Assembly: GCF_900177795.1 (NCBI RefSeq)
Contig: NZ_FXWJ01000005.1
Span: 434,001-498,000 of the forward strand
Source: Plantibacter elymi (nom. nud.)
GTDB lineage: Bacteria; Actinomycetota; Actinomycetes; Actinomycetales; Microbacteriaceae
Direction of reading: 5' to 3'
Length of the DNA: 64,000 nt
Shown here one piece after another: positions 45,900 through 52,973 of the stretch; position 1 is the first letter of the stretch; each line of letters begins with the position of its first letter. The notes below the pieces were generated by a model. The model did no database searches and had not been told where the DNA came from. It saw only the letters and a list, made by a program, of their open reading frames with translations. Position numbers and translations under genes: made by a program.

Positions 45900-47206
45900 A
45901 GCTCTCCGTCATCGGCTGCGGCTACCTCGGGGCAGTGCACGCCGCCGCCATGGCATCGATCGGGCACGAGGTCGTCGGTATCGACGTCGACCCGGCCAAG
46001 ATCGAGGCGCTCGCCGCCGGGCGCTCACCGATCTTCGAGCCCGGCCTACCGGGGCTGCTGCTGGCAGGCGTCGAGTCGGGCCGCCTGCGGTTCAGCACGG
46101 ACATGGCCGATGCGGCCGGGGCCACCATGCACTTCGTCGCGGTCGGCACGCCGCAGAAGGCCGGCTCCAACGCGGCCGACCTGCGCTACGTTGACGCGGC
46201 GGTGACGGCACTCCTGCCGCATCTGTCGGCAGGCGACGTCGTCGTCGGCAAGTCGACCGTCCCCGTCGGCACCGCTGCGCGGCTCGCTGAACTCGTCGCC
46301 CCGACCGGCGCCGTACTCGCATGGAACCCCGAGTTCCTGCGGGAAGGCTTCGCCGTACAGGACACCATCGCGCCCGACCGACTCGTGTACGGGCTGCCGC
46401 CGGCTCCCGAGGACGCCGCCGTCGCGCGAGCCGCCTTCGACGAGGTCTACGCCCAGGCACTCTCGACCGGCACACCGCTCGTTGCCACCGGGTACTCGAC
46501 CGCGGAGCTCGTGAAGGTCGCCGCGAACGCGTTCCTCGCCACGAAGATCTCCTTCATCAACGCGATGGCGGAGATCGCCGAGGTCACCGACGCCGACGTC
46601 ACGGAGCTCGCCGACGCGATCGGCTACGACGCCCGGATCGGTCGCCGCTTCCTCAACGCCGGTGTCGGGTTCGGCGGCGGCTGCCTGCCGAAGGACATCC
46701 GCGCCTTCACCGCTCGCGCCGAGGAGCTCGGTCGTGGGGAGTCGGTCGCCTTCCTCAAGGAGGTCGACGCGATCAACCTGCGTCGCCGCCAGCGCGTCAT
46801 CGACCTCGTCGTCGAGGAGCTCGGCGGGAGCGCCTACCAGAAGCGGGTCGCGGTGCTCGGGCTCGCCTTCAAGCCCGACAGCGACGACGTCCGCGACTCG
46901 CCGGCCCTCGACGTCGCCGTCGGCCTCAACGGCCTCGGCGCAGTGGTGCTCGCCTTCGATCCGGAAGCCGTCCCCAACGCGCGTCGGCTCCACCCGCAGC
47001 TGACGTTCGCGGACTCGGCCGAGCAGGCCGTGACGGACGCGGACATCGTCGTCGTCGTGACCGAGTGGAAGGCGTTCCGCGCCTTGGACCCGTCGGCCGT
47101 CGCCGAGTTGACCGCGGGCAAGACGATCGTGGACGGACGCAACTGCCTCGACGTGGACGCCTGGCGGGGCGCCGGGTGGCGTTACATCGGTCTCGGTCGT
47201 CCGTGA
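45896..47206 (+). CDS. ugd: UDP-glucose 6-dehydrogenase
   Basis: 436 residues; ATG at 45896 within the tdk stop. It makes UDP-glucuronate for cell-surface polymers. N-terminal GCGYLGAVHAAAMASIGHEV Rossmann loop; central NAFLATKISFINAMAEIAE; catalytic Cys in GVGFGGGCLPKDIRAF (~260); C-terminal LGLAFKPDSDDVRDSPALDV. Its last 25 bp overlap the convergent VanZ-like gene. Confidence 0.94.
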   Translation: MKLSVIGCGYLGAVHAAAMASIGHEVVGIDVDPAKIEALAAGRSPIFEPGLPGLLLAGVESGRLRFSTDMADAAGATMHFVAVGTPQKAGSNAADLRYVDAAVTALLPHLSAGDVVVGKSTVPVGTAARLAELVAPTGAVLAWNPEFLREGFAVQDTIAPDRLVYGLPPAPEDAAVARAAFDEVYAQALSTGTPLVATGYSTAELVKVAANAFLATKISFINAMAEIAEVTDADVTELADAIGYDARIGRRFLNAGVGFGGGCLPKDIRAFTARAEELGRGESVAFLKEVDAINLRRRQRVIDLVVEELGGSAYQKRVAVLGLAFKPDSDDVRDSPALDVAVGLNGLGAVVLAFDPEAVPNARRLHPQLTFADSAEQAVTDADIVVVVTEWKAFRALDPSAVAELTAGKTIVDGRNCLDVDAWRGAGWRYIGLGRP

Positions 47207-47619
47207 CCGGCGACGAGTAGCCGGACGACGAGCACGATCGTCGCGCCGAGCAGTCCTCCGGCCGCATTGGCGTAGACGTCGGCGATCGTCGCGACGCGCT
47301 CGGGGAGCAGGGTCTGTCCGAGTTCGATCACGACCGAGAACAGGGTCGTCGTCAGCGGCGCGATCCACCAGAGCCGCAGCGGCAGCTCCAGGGCGAGCAG
47401 GGCACCGAGCGGGATGAACAGCACGACGTTCGCGGCGGATTCGACGAAGCGGTAGTCGAACCATGCCGGGGCACCGGCGGCCTGCAACCGGTCGAGGATC
47501 GCGAGCAGCGTCGTCCGGCCGTCGGCGTCGACTGGCGTCGGCCAGAATGCGATGCCGAGCATGACGCACAGGCAGAGCAGCAGCAGGATCCCGATCACGA
47601 TGCGCGGCGTGCGGGTCAT
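47182..47619 (-). CDS. VanZ-like membrane protein
   Basis: 145 residues from ATG 47619. Four helices and VanZ features: DYRFVESAANVVLFIPLGALL, then SVVIELGQTLLPERVATIADVYANAAGGLLGA. VanZ-like proteins are membrane proteins of uncertain role, linked to low-level teicoplanin resistance in one case. The 3' end overlaps the convergent ugd gene by 25 bp. Confidence 0.85.
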   Translation of the reverse strand: MTRTPRIVIGILLLLCLCVMLGIAFWPTPVDADGRTTLLAILDRLQAAGAPAWFDYRFVESAANVVLFIPLGALLALELPLRLWWIAPLTTTLFSVVIELGQTLLPERVATIADVYANAAGGLLGATIVLVVRLLVAGHGRPRPM

Positions 47620-47798
47620 CTGCGGTGCGGCTCCGGATCGGTCGACAAGGGTGCTGACAGCACCCCGTAATCGTAGGCCATGAGCGGCCGTGAACCCGGT
47701 TGTCGCGTGCGCCGTCCACCCCTGAAAGGGGGCGTGCACCGACCCTCGGAAGCCGTCACCCGGCGGTTAGGCTGTGCCTACCCGAACAAGGAGCACTC

Positions 47799-49598
47799 TT
47801 GGCTGACCCACGCCCGGCGACGGCCGGCATCCGCCTGCCCGGCCGTCGGCGTTCGCGTCTGTGGTGGATCGCACTCGCCGTCCTCCTCGTCGTCCTCGCG
47901 CTCGGAGCATGGCTCGGCATCCGGGCGTCTCTGGCGAAGAACGCGCTCGAAGCCGCCCAGTCGGAGGCGAAGTCGCTCCAGTCGGCCGTGCTCGCGGGCG
48001 ACGCGAGCGGCACCGAGGCCACGCAGCGAGCACTCACCAAGCACACCGGCGAGGCGGTGTCCCTGACGAGCGATCCCATCTGGCGGGCGGCCGAGGCGGT
48101 CCCCTTCCTCGGCGTGAACTTCTCCGCGGTGCGACAGGCTGCCGCCGCGACCGCCGACGTGGCGGTCGATGTCGTGCCGAAGGTCGTCGAGATCGCCGAT
48201 CAGGTCAACCTGTCGTCCCTGCTCCCCGGGGACGGCTCGATCGCGACGGAGCCGCTCCGCGCCGTCGCGCCGACCGTGGCCGAGGCGGCAGCATCGGCCG
48301 ACGCCATCGCCGGGCGCGTGGACACGATCGGCACGGACGGCGCGCTGCCGGTGGTCGCCGACGCCGTCGAGAAGCTCACCCGGACGATCACCGGTGCCTC
48401 CACGATGCTCGACACCGCGGCGCGGGCCACGGCGCTCCTGCCGGACATGGCGGGTGGAGCCGGCCCCCGGAACATCATGGTGATGATCCAGAACAACGCG
48501 GAGCTGCGCTCGAGCGGTGGCATCGCCGGGGCGGTGGCCCTCATCCACGCGGAGAACGGCGTCATCTCCTTCGTCGGCACCCGGGGGAGCGACGACTTCT
48601 CCGGGTTCCCCGCCCCCGTGCTGCCACTCACCCCGTTCGAGCAGAACGTCTACACCGACAACCTCGGTCGGTACATCCAGGACACCAACCTCACGGTCGA
48701 CTTCAGCCGCACCGGGGAGCTCGCCGCAGCCATGGGGACCCAGGTGTTCGGCGTGCCCATCGACACCGTGGTCGCCGTCGACCCCTACGTCCTCGCACAC
48801 CTGCTGGAGGCGACCGGACCCGTCGCCCTTCCGGACGGCACCGAGCTCACCGCCGACAACGCCGCGAAGACGCTGCTGAGCGACGTCTACGCCCGGTTCC
48901 CCGACCGGCTCGTCCAGGACGCGTTCTTCGCCGCGGTCTCGGGTGCGGTGTTCGAGGGCATGATCTCCCGCTCGCCCGACCCCGGGGCGCTCGTCCAGGC
49001 CCTGTCCGAGTCCGGCGCGGAGAACCGTCTCCACGTGTGGAGTGCGGTCCCCGCCGAACAGGCGTTGATCGCCCAGACGAGCCTCGCCGGGATCCCACCG
49101 GCGACCGATGACGCGGCCGTGTACACCGGGGTCTACCTCGAGGACCTGACCCGCGCGAAGATGGACTACTACCTGGAGACGAAGGTCGACATCCGCGACG
49201 CCCGGTGCACGAAGCAGGGCGCCGAGTACGTCGTCGCCGTGACCCTGACGTCCACCGCGCCGGCGGATGCCGCGACTTCGCTGCCGGACTACGTGACCGC
49301 GGGCGGGCGCTTCGGCACCCCCGCGGGAGACATCGCGACGCGCGTCGTGATCCACGGTCCGCTCGGCGCAACCCTGCTCGGTGCGAGCGACGGCGAGGAC
49401 CTGCCGGTCAAGGCCGTGGCCGACCCGAACGGGCGTCTCTACGCCCAGACCGACGTGACCCTCACTCCGGGGGCGACAACGGAACTCGTCTTCACGGTGC
49501 TCGCTCCGAAGGCCTCCGACGTACCCCCAAACCTGGTCACAACCCCCGGAATCACGGGCAAAACGACCATTTCGGCCTTCCCTCGGTGCGGCTCCTGA
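47799..49598 (+). CDS. DUF4012 domain membrane-anchored protein
   Basis: 599 residues from TTG at 47799, chosen because AAGGAG lies 5 nt upstream and TAGGCT at ~47768 gives a promoter; a longer ATG frame would include it. An N-terminal RRRSRLWWIALAVLLVVLALGAW anchor (in part) is followed by a large extracytoplasmic domain typical of DUF4012 (IMVMIQNNAELRSSGGIAGAVALI, GFPAPVLPLTPFEQNVYTDN, DTVVAVDPYVLAHLLEATGPV). Members often lie near surface-polysaccharide genes; the upstream ugd fits. The 3' coding end contains the GTACCCCCAAA motif shared with the region before the second small surface protein. Confidence 0.85.
   Translation: MADPRPATAGIRLPGRRRSRLWWIALAVLLVVLALGAWLGIRASLAKNALEAAQSEAKSLQSAVLAGDASGTEATQRALTKHTGEAVSLTSDPIWRAAEAVPFLGVNFSAVRQAAAATADVAVDVVPKVVEIADQVNLSSLLPGDGSIATEPLRAVAPTVAEAAASADAIAGRVDTIGTDGALPVVADAVEKLTRTITGASTMLDTAARATALLPDMAGGAGPRNIMVMIQNNAELRSSGGIAGAVALIHAENGVISFVGTRGSDDFSGFPAPVLPLTPFEQNVYTDNLGRYIQDTNLTVDFSRTGELAAAMGTQVFGVPIDTVVAVDPYVLAHLLEATGPVALPDGTELTADNAAKTLLSDVYARFPDRLVQDAFFAAVSGAVFEGMISRSPDPGALVQALSESGAENRLHVWSAVPAEQALIAQTSLAGIPPATDDAAVYTGVYLEDLTRAKMDYYLETKVDIRDARCTKQGAEYVVAVTLTSTAPADAATSLPDYVTAGGRFGTPAGDIATRVVIHGPLGATLLGASDGEDLPVKAVADPNGRLYAQTDVTLTPGATTELVFTVLAPKASDVPPNLVTTPGITGKTTISAFPRCGS
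49521..49541 (+). promoter_or_regulatory. Shared upstream motif (copy 1) before the first small surface protein
   Basis: GTACCCCCAAACCTGGTCAC, inside the end of the DUF4012 gene and about 200 bp before the next start. TAGCATGAC follows 80 bp later and may be the -10. The matching copy is at 50398. Confidence 0.45.
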
Positions 49599-49721
49599 CA
49601 TAGCATGACAACACCTCAGGAAGCCACGCACCCGAATTCGTGACCCTGGGGAACCTCGCGCGGACGCCCACCCGAAATCGGCGGACGCAGGGGGTATTCG
49701 ACGTTCCTTGGGGATATCAAC

Positions 49722-50267
49722 ATGAAGCGCACCCTTGCCCTAGCATCGCTCTGCCTCCTGGCAGTCTTCGCGGCCCCGACCGCCGCGAGTGCAGCGACCG
49801 ACTCGTCCACCTACGGCCCTGCCGGCTGTGCGACCCTCACACCGGTGTCGGTGACCCAGGGGGAGTCGACCGTCTTCCGCTGCGACGGCACCTTCGATCC
49901 CGGCACTCCGGTGACGGTCACGGTCGCCGGGCCCGGCTGCAGCATTCCCGCTGCGAAGCCGAACACCGCCGGCGCGACCGAACAGGCCGCCGAACAGAGC
50001 GCCGTCCCGACGTCCGGCACGTTCAGCACCGACGCCGCCCGCGCGTTCGCGGTGACGATCGAGACCAGCAAGACCGCCTCCGGCACCTGCATGGTCACGG
50101 CGACCCAGGGCGCGACCACGGAGAGCGCCTCCTTCCAGGTCTCGGAGCGCGAGTTCGCCTCGACCGGCTTCGACGGTGGAGCGCTGCCGTGGATCGGCGG
50201 AGGCCTCCTCGTCGTCGGTGCCGGCGTCGTCGGCGCGATGGCGATCCGTCGCCGCAAGACGGCCTGA
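49722..50267 (+). CDS. Small sortase-anchored-like surface protein (paralogue A)
   Basis: 181 residues. Signal peptide (MKRTLALASLCLLAVF...ASA, cleaved ~26). A single Ig-like domain with four cysteines, two in STVFRCDGTF and AGPGCSIP (STYGPAGCATLTPVSVTQGE; GTFSTDAARAFAVTIETSK). The anchor-like C-terminus FASTGFDGG is followed by a helix and RRRKTA. The motif lacks the canonical LP, so it may be sortase-processed atypically or simply membrane-held. Similar to the next gene in signal peptide, YGPxxC start and tail, so they are paralogues. Confidence 0.8.
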   Translation: MKRTLALASLCLLAVFAAPTAASAATDSSTYGPAGCATLTPVSVTQGESTVFRCDGTFDPGTPVTVTVAGPGCSIPAAKPNTAGATEQAAEQSAVPTSGTFSTDAARAFAVTIETSKTASGTCMVTATQGATTESASFQVSEREFASTGFDGGALPWIGGGLLVVGAGVVGAMAIRRRKTA

Positions 50268-50397
50268 TCCGTCGGTCGGGATGCGTGGTCCGGGCGGTCA
50301 TCCGCTCGGACCACCGATCCCGACGGGAGGGCACCTCACCCTCCTGGACGGCGGCGTGGCACGGTTCTCGCCCGGCTTGGCGTCAGACGGACAGGTC

Positions 50398-50418
50398 GTA
50401 CCCCCAAAGGTGGTCACA
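50398..50418 (+). promoter_or_regulatory. Shared upstream motif (copy 2) before the second small surface protein
   Basis: GTACCCCCAAAGGTGGTCAC, 180 bp before the second paralogue's start. TAGCATGAT lies 69 bp after it. The 310-bp gap (50268-50577) otherwise holds an inverted CCGGACCACGCATCCCG-type stem after the first gene and no ORF. Confidence 0.45.
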
Positions 50419-50577
50419 TCCGCGGAATTCCGCGGTTTTTCAGCCCTCGTGAGATGACGGCTGCCCTAGCATGATGACGGCCATGGAGGCCACGAGTGAT
50501 CAGTGCTCGGCTCCAGGCCGTGTCCGCATGTCGCATCACGCAGCGCATGCGCCATCCGCACACCTAGGGGCCCGCAC

Positions 50578-51117
50578 ATGAAACGAACTCTCTCCGCCGC
50601 CGCACTCGTCCTCCTCGCCGTCGTCGCGCTGCCCACCGCAGCCAACGCGCTCGAGGGCGACAGCTACGGTCCTGGCAGCTGCAACTCGATCACACCGGCG
50701 AGCGTCGCGCGCGGCGCGGCCGTCTCATACTCGTGCTCGGACTTCTGGGCGGCGAACCAGACGGTGTCGATCACCATCGACTCCTCCGCGGCCGGCGCCT
50801 CCGCTCGCACGCTGTCGACCGTCGCCGACGCCGCCGGCGACATCCAGGTCTCCATCGACACCGCTGCGGACCCTGCCGGCACCTACACGCTGACCGCGAC
50901 CCAGGGTGCCGTGACCGACTCGTCGGACTTCACCGTGCTGGACCCCGCAGATGCTGCTGCGGCCGCCGCATCAGCATCCGACCCGTCTGCCGGAGGCAAC
51001 GCCCTCGCCGACACCGGGTTCGCCGGAACCGCCCTCCCGTGGGTCGCCGGCGGGCTCCTCGCCGTCGGTGCCGCCGCGCTCGGTACCGTGGTCGTTCGTC
51101 GCCGCCAGCAGGCGTGA
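50578..51117 (+). CDS. Small sortase-anchored-like surface protein (paralogue B)
   Basis: 179 residues; ATG at 50578 after CTAGGGGCCCGCAC. Signal peptide (MKRTLSAAALVLLAVVALP...NA), one Ig-like domain (DSYGPGSCNSITPASVARG, TVSITIDSSAAG, TYTLTATQGAV), an Ala-rich linker and the anchor LADTGFAGTALPW, helix and RRRQQA. LADTG is close to LPXTG. It shares domain plan and the upstream GTACCCCCAAA motif with paralogue A. Function unknown; a small secreted wall protein. Confidence 0.82.
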   Translation: MKRTLSAAALVLLAVVALPTAANALEGDSYGPGSCNSITPASVARGAAVSYSCSDFWAANQTVSITIDSSAAGASARTLSTVADAAGDIQVSIDTAADPAGTYTLTATQGAVTDSSDFTVLDPADAAAAAASASDPSAGGNALADTGFAGTALPWVAGGLLAVGAAALGTVVVRRRQQA

Positions 51118-51240
51118 GAGCACGGGTCGGCCGGGCGGCGATGGCGGCGTCCGGCTGATCCGGTCCGGGATCCACCGATTCCAGGAAGTGGCGAACAGCC
51201 GCTGAAAAATCGGCTATCCTAGACAAGGCCTTCGGGCCAT

Positions 51241-51314
<74 letters not shown>

Positions 51315-51318
51315 CAGC

Positions 51319-51362
51319 AAAGCCCGGTCAGACGAGAAATCGTCTGGCCGGGCTTCTCTGTT
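51319..51362 (+). terminator. Intrinsic terminator of tRNA-Pro
   Basis: AAGCCCGG-TCAGACGA / TCGTCTGG-CCGGGCTT stem (16 nt per arm with one mismatched step) and GAAA loop, followed by TCTCTGTTT. Confidence 0.85.
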
Positions 51363-51383
51363 TCCTCGGCTGGTGGTCCGCCG

Positions 51384-51414
51384 GGCTGGCGGGTTGCACA
51401 TCCCGCTACCCCGA
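51384..51414 (+). pseudogene. tRNA-Pro 3'-end remnant
   Basis: GCGGGTTGCACATCCCGCTA then CCCCGA repeats the T arm and acceptor 3' strand of the tRNA (stem intact, 8-nt loop). It is again followed by a terminator hairpin. The 5' half is unrecognisable. It is either a decayed tandem tRNA or the scar of an integration event at the tRNA 3' end. Confidence 0.7.
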
Positions 51415-51419
51415 CAGTA

Positions 51420-51453
51420 CAAGCCCGGCAGATACGCAAGTATCCGCCGGGCT
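51420..51453 (+). terminator. Second, related terminator after the tRNA remnant
   Basis: AAGCCCGGCAGATAC / GTATCCGCCGGGCTT stem with GCAA loop, followed by CTCTGTTT. The outer stem and tail are shared with the first terminator, while the inner stem differs. Confidence 0.75.
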
Positions 51454-51473
51454 TCTCTGTTTCTCCGGGGGTC

Positions 51474-51841
51474 CCGGTCCCTGAGCCTGTCGAAGGGCGG
51501 CCACCACCGGGGGTCTCGGTCCCTGAGCTTGTCGAAGGGCAGCACTTCGACAAGCTCAGTGACCGGCGGAGGGCGCTCAGTGACCGGCGGAGGGCGCTCG
51601 ATACCAGCGGAGGATGCTCGGTCCCGGGGGTCTCGGTCCCTGAGCCTGTCGAAGGGCGGCCACCGCCGGGGGTCCCGGTCCCTGAGCCTGTCGAAGGGCA
51701 GCCACCACCGGGGGTCTCGGTCCCTGAGCTTGTCGAAGGGCAGCACTTCGACAAGCTCAGTGACCGGCGGAGGGCGCTCAGTGACCGGCGGAGGGCGCTC
51801 GGTCCCGGGGGTCCCGGTCCCTGAGCCTGTCGAAGGGCAGT
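51474..51841. repeat. Dense REP-like cluster
   Basis: Eight copies of the CCTGAGC(C/T)TGTCGAAG element: six forward (about 51478, 51519, 51635, 51678, 51719, 51820) and two inverted (about 51544, 51745). Spacers contain CCACC(A/G)CCGGGGGT and GTGACCGGCGGAGGGCGCTC. A composite of one forward and one inverted copy plus spacer recurs about 201 bp apart. The 51315-51850 stretch has no gene other than the tRNA remnant. Confidence 0.85.
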
Positions 51842-51850
51842 CGGCCCCGG

Positions 51851-52825
51851 TCAGACCACCGTGCGACGGGGGAGGAGCGTCACGAGCGACGCCTCCGGCC
51901 GACAGGCGAAGCGCACGGGCGCATAGATGGACGTCCCGACACCCGCCGAGACGTTCAGGTACGCCGAGCGGAGGGCATGACGCCAGACGCTGAGCCCCTT
52001 CACCTGCTTGCGAGGGATGTCGCAGTTCGTCACGAGTGCCCCGTAGCCCGGCACACAGACCTGGCCGCCGTGGGTGTGCCCCGCGAAGATGAACTGCGCC
52101 CCCTGCGTCACGAACGCGTCGAGCACGCGCCGATACGGAGCGTGCATCACGCCCACGGTCACGGTGTGCGCCAGCGACGGGTCGTCGGTCTCCAACGTCT
52201 CCGCGTCCAACCGTTCGTCGATGAGCGCCGTGAGCGTGTCCAGGCGGTCGAAGTGCTTGTGCGGGTCGTCGACGCCGAACAGGTCGAGGCGGGTCCCGCG
52301 GACCGAGATCTCACCGACCGCGTTGTTGAGGTCGATCCAGCCGAGTTCGTCCATGAAGAACCGCTCGAGCGCGCCAGTGTCGAGGGTCGTCGGGGAGACG
52401 TGCTTCGAGGAGGTCTGTGTGAAGTACTTGAAGGGGTTCTTCGCAGACGGCCCGTAGTAGTCGTTCGAGCCGTGCACGAACGCCCCCGGAATCCCGGCGA
52501 ACACCGAGAGCGCAGCCCGGATCCCGTCGATGCCCTGCTCGTGTCCCAGATTGTCGCCCGTGTTGATCACGACGTCCGGCCGGAGATCCGCCAGCGACCG
52601 CAGCCAGGCCTGCTTCCGGCGCTGCCAGGGCGCCATGTGGAGGTCGGACAGGTGCAGCACGGTGATCGGCTCGGCGTCGTGTGGGAGGACCGGGGCGGTC
52701 ACCCGGCGCAGCGTGAACGCGTTGCGCTCGATGACCGACGCGTACCCGAAGGTGAGGGCCCCGAGCCCTGCCGCGACGGCCGCTGCCGTTCCGAGTCTGC
52801 CGCCGGTGCTCATGGGTGCCGCCAT
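51851..52825 (-). CDS. Membrane-anchored metallophosphoesterase
   Basis: 324 residues. N-terminal hydrophobic segment, then the calcineurin-like domain: LHLSDLHMAPW (~56), INTGDNLGHEQG (~88), FVHGSNDYYGP (~117), VGVMHAPYRRVL (~228) and FAGHTHGGQV (~249), all metal-ligand blocks intact. It follows the class A PBP genes, as in mycobacteria (Rv3682-Rv3683 order), so a role in envelope phospho-compounds is plausible but the substrate is unknown. A 14-bp hairpin separates it from the PBP gene. Confidence 0.88.
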   Translation of the reverse strand: MAAPMSTGGRLGTAAAVAAGLGALTFGYASVIERNAFTLRRVTAPVLPHDAEPITVLHLSDLHMAPWQRRKQAWLRSLADLRPDVVINTGDNLGHEQGIDGIRAALSVFAGIPGAFVHGSNDYYGPSAKNPFKYFTQTSSKHVSPTTLDTGALERFFMDELGWIDLNNAVGEISVRGTRLDLFGVDDPHKHFDRLDTLTALIDERLDAETLETDDPSLAHTVTVGVMHAPYRRVLDAFVTQGAQFIFAGHTHGGQVCVPGYGALVTNCDIPRKQVKGLSVWRHALRSAYLNVSAGVGTSIYAPVRFACRPEASLVTLLPRRTVV

Positions 52826-52924
52826 CGATCGTCTCCTCCTCGGTCGCAGAGTGGTGCCGACCGTCCCACGAGCGTACCCGCTGGCCCCTCCGAAGACGCC
52901 CGGAGCGGTCCCCGCACAGACGAC

Positions 52925-52956
52925 GGAGGGCCCGATCGAATCCGATCGGGCCCTCC
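52925..52956 (-). terminator. Hairpin terminator of the downstream PBP gene
   Basis: Perfect 14-bp stem GGAGGGCCCGATCG / CGATCGGGCCCTCC with AATC loop, just after the PBP stop on the minus strand. Confidence 0.8.
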
Positions 52957-52973
52957 ATGCTGGCGTCAGGACG

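Noticed and set aside
47700-47798. Earlier ATG start for the DUF4012 gene
   Set aside because: TTG 47799 has AAGGAG at 5 nt, and a likely -10 (TAGGCT) lies inside the proposed extension.
51474-51841. Possible CRISPR array from regularly recurring CTGAGC(C/T)TGTCGAAG
   Set aside because: Copies occur in both orientations with repeated, not unique, spacers, and no cas genes are present; the same element is scattered across the window.
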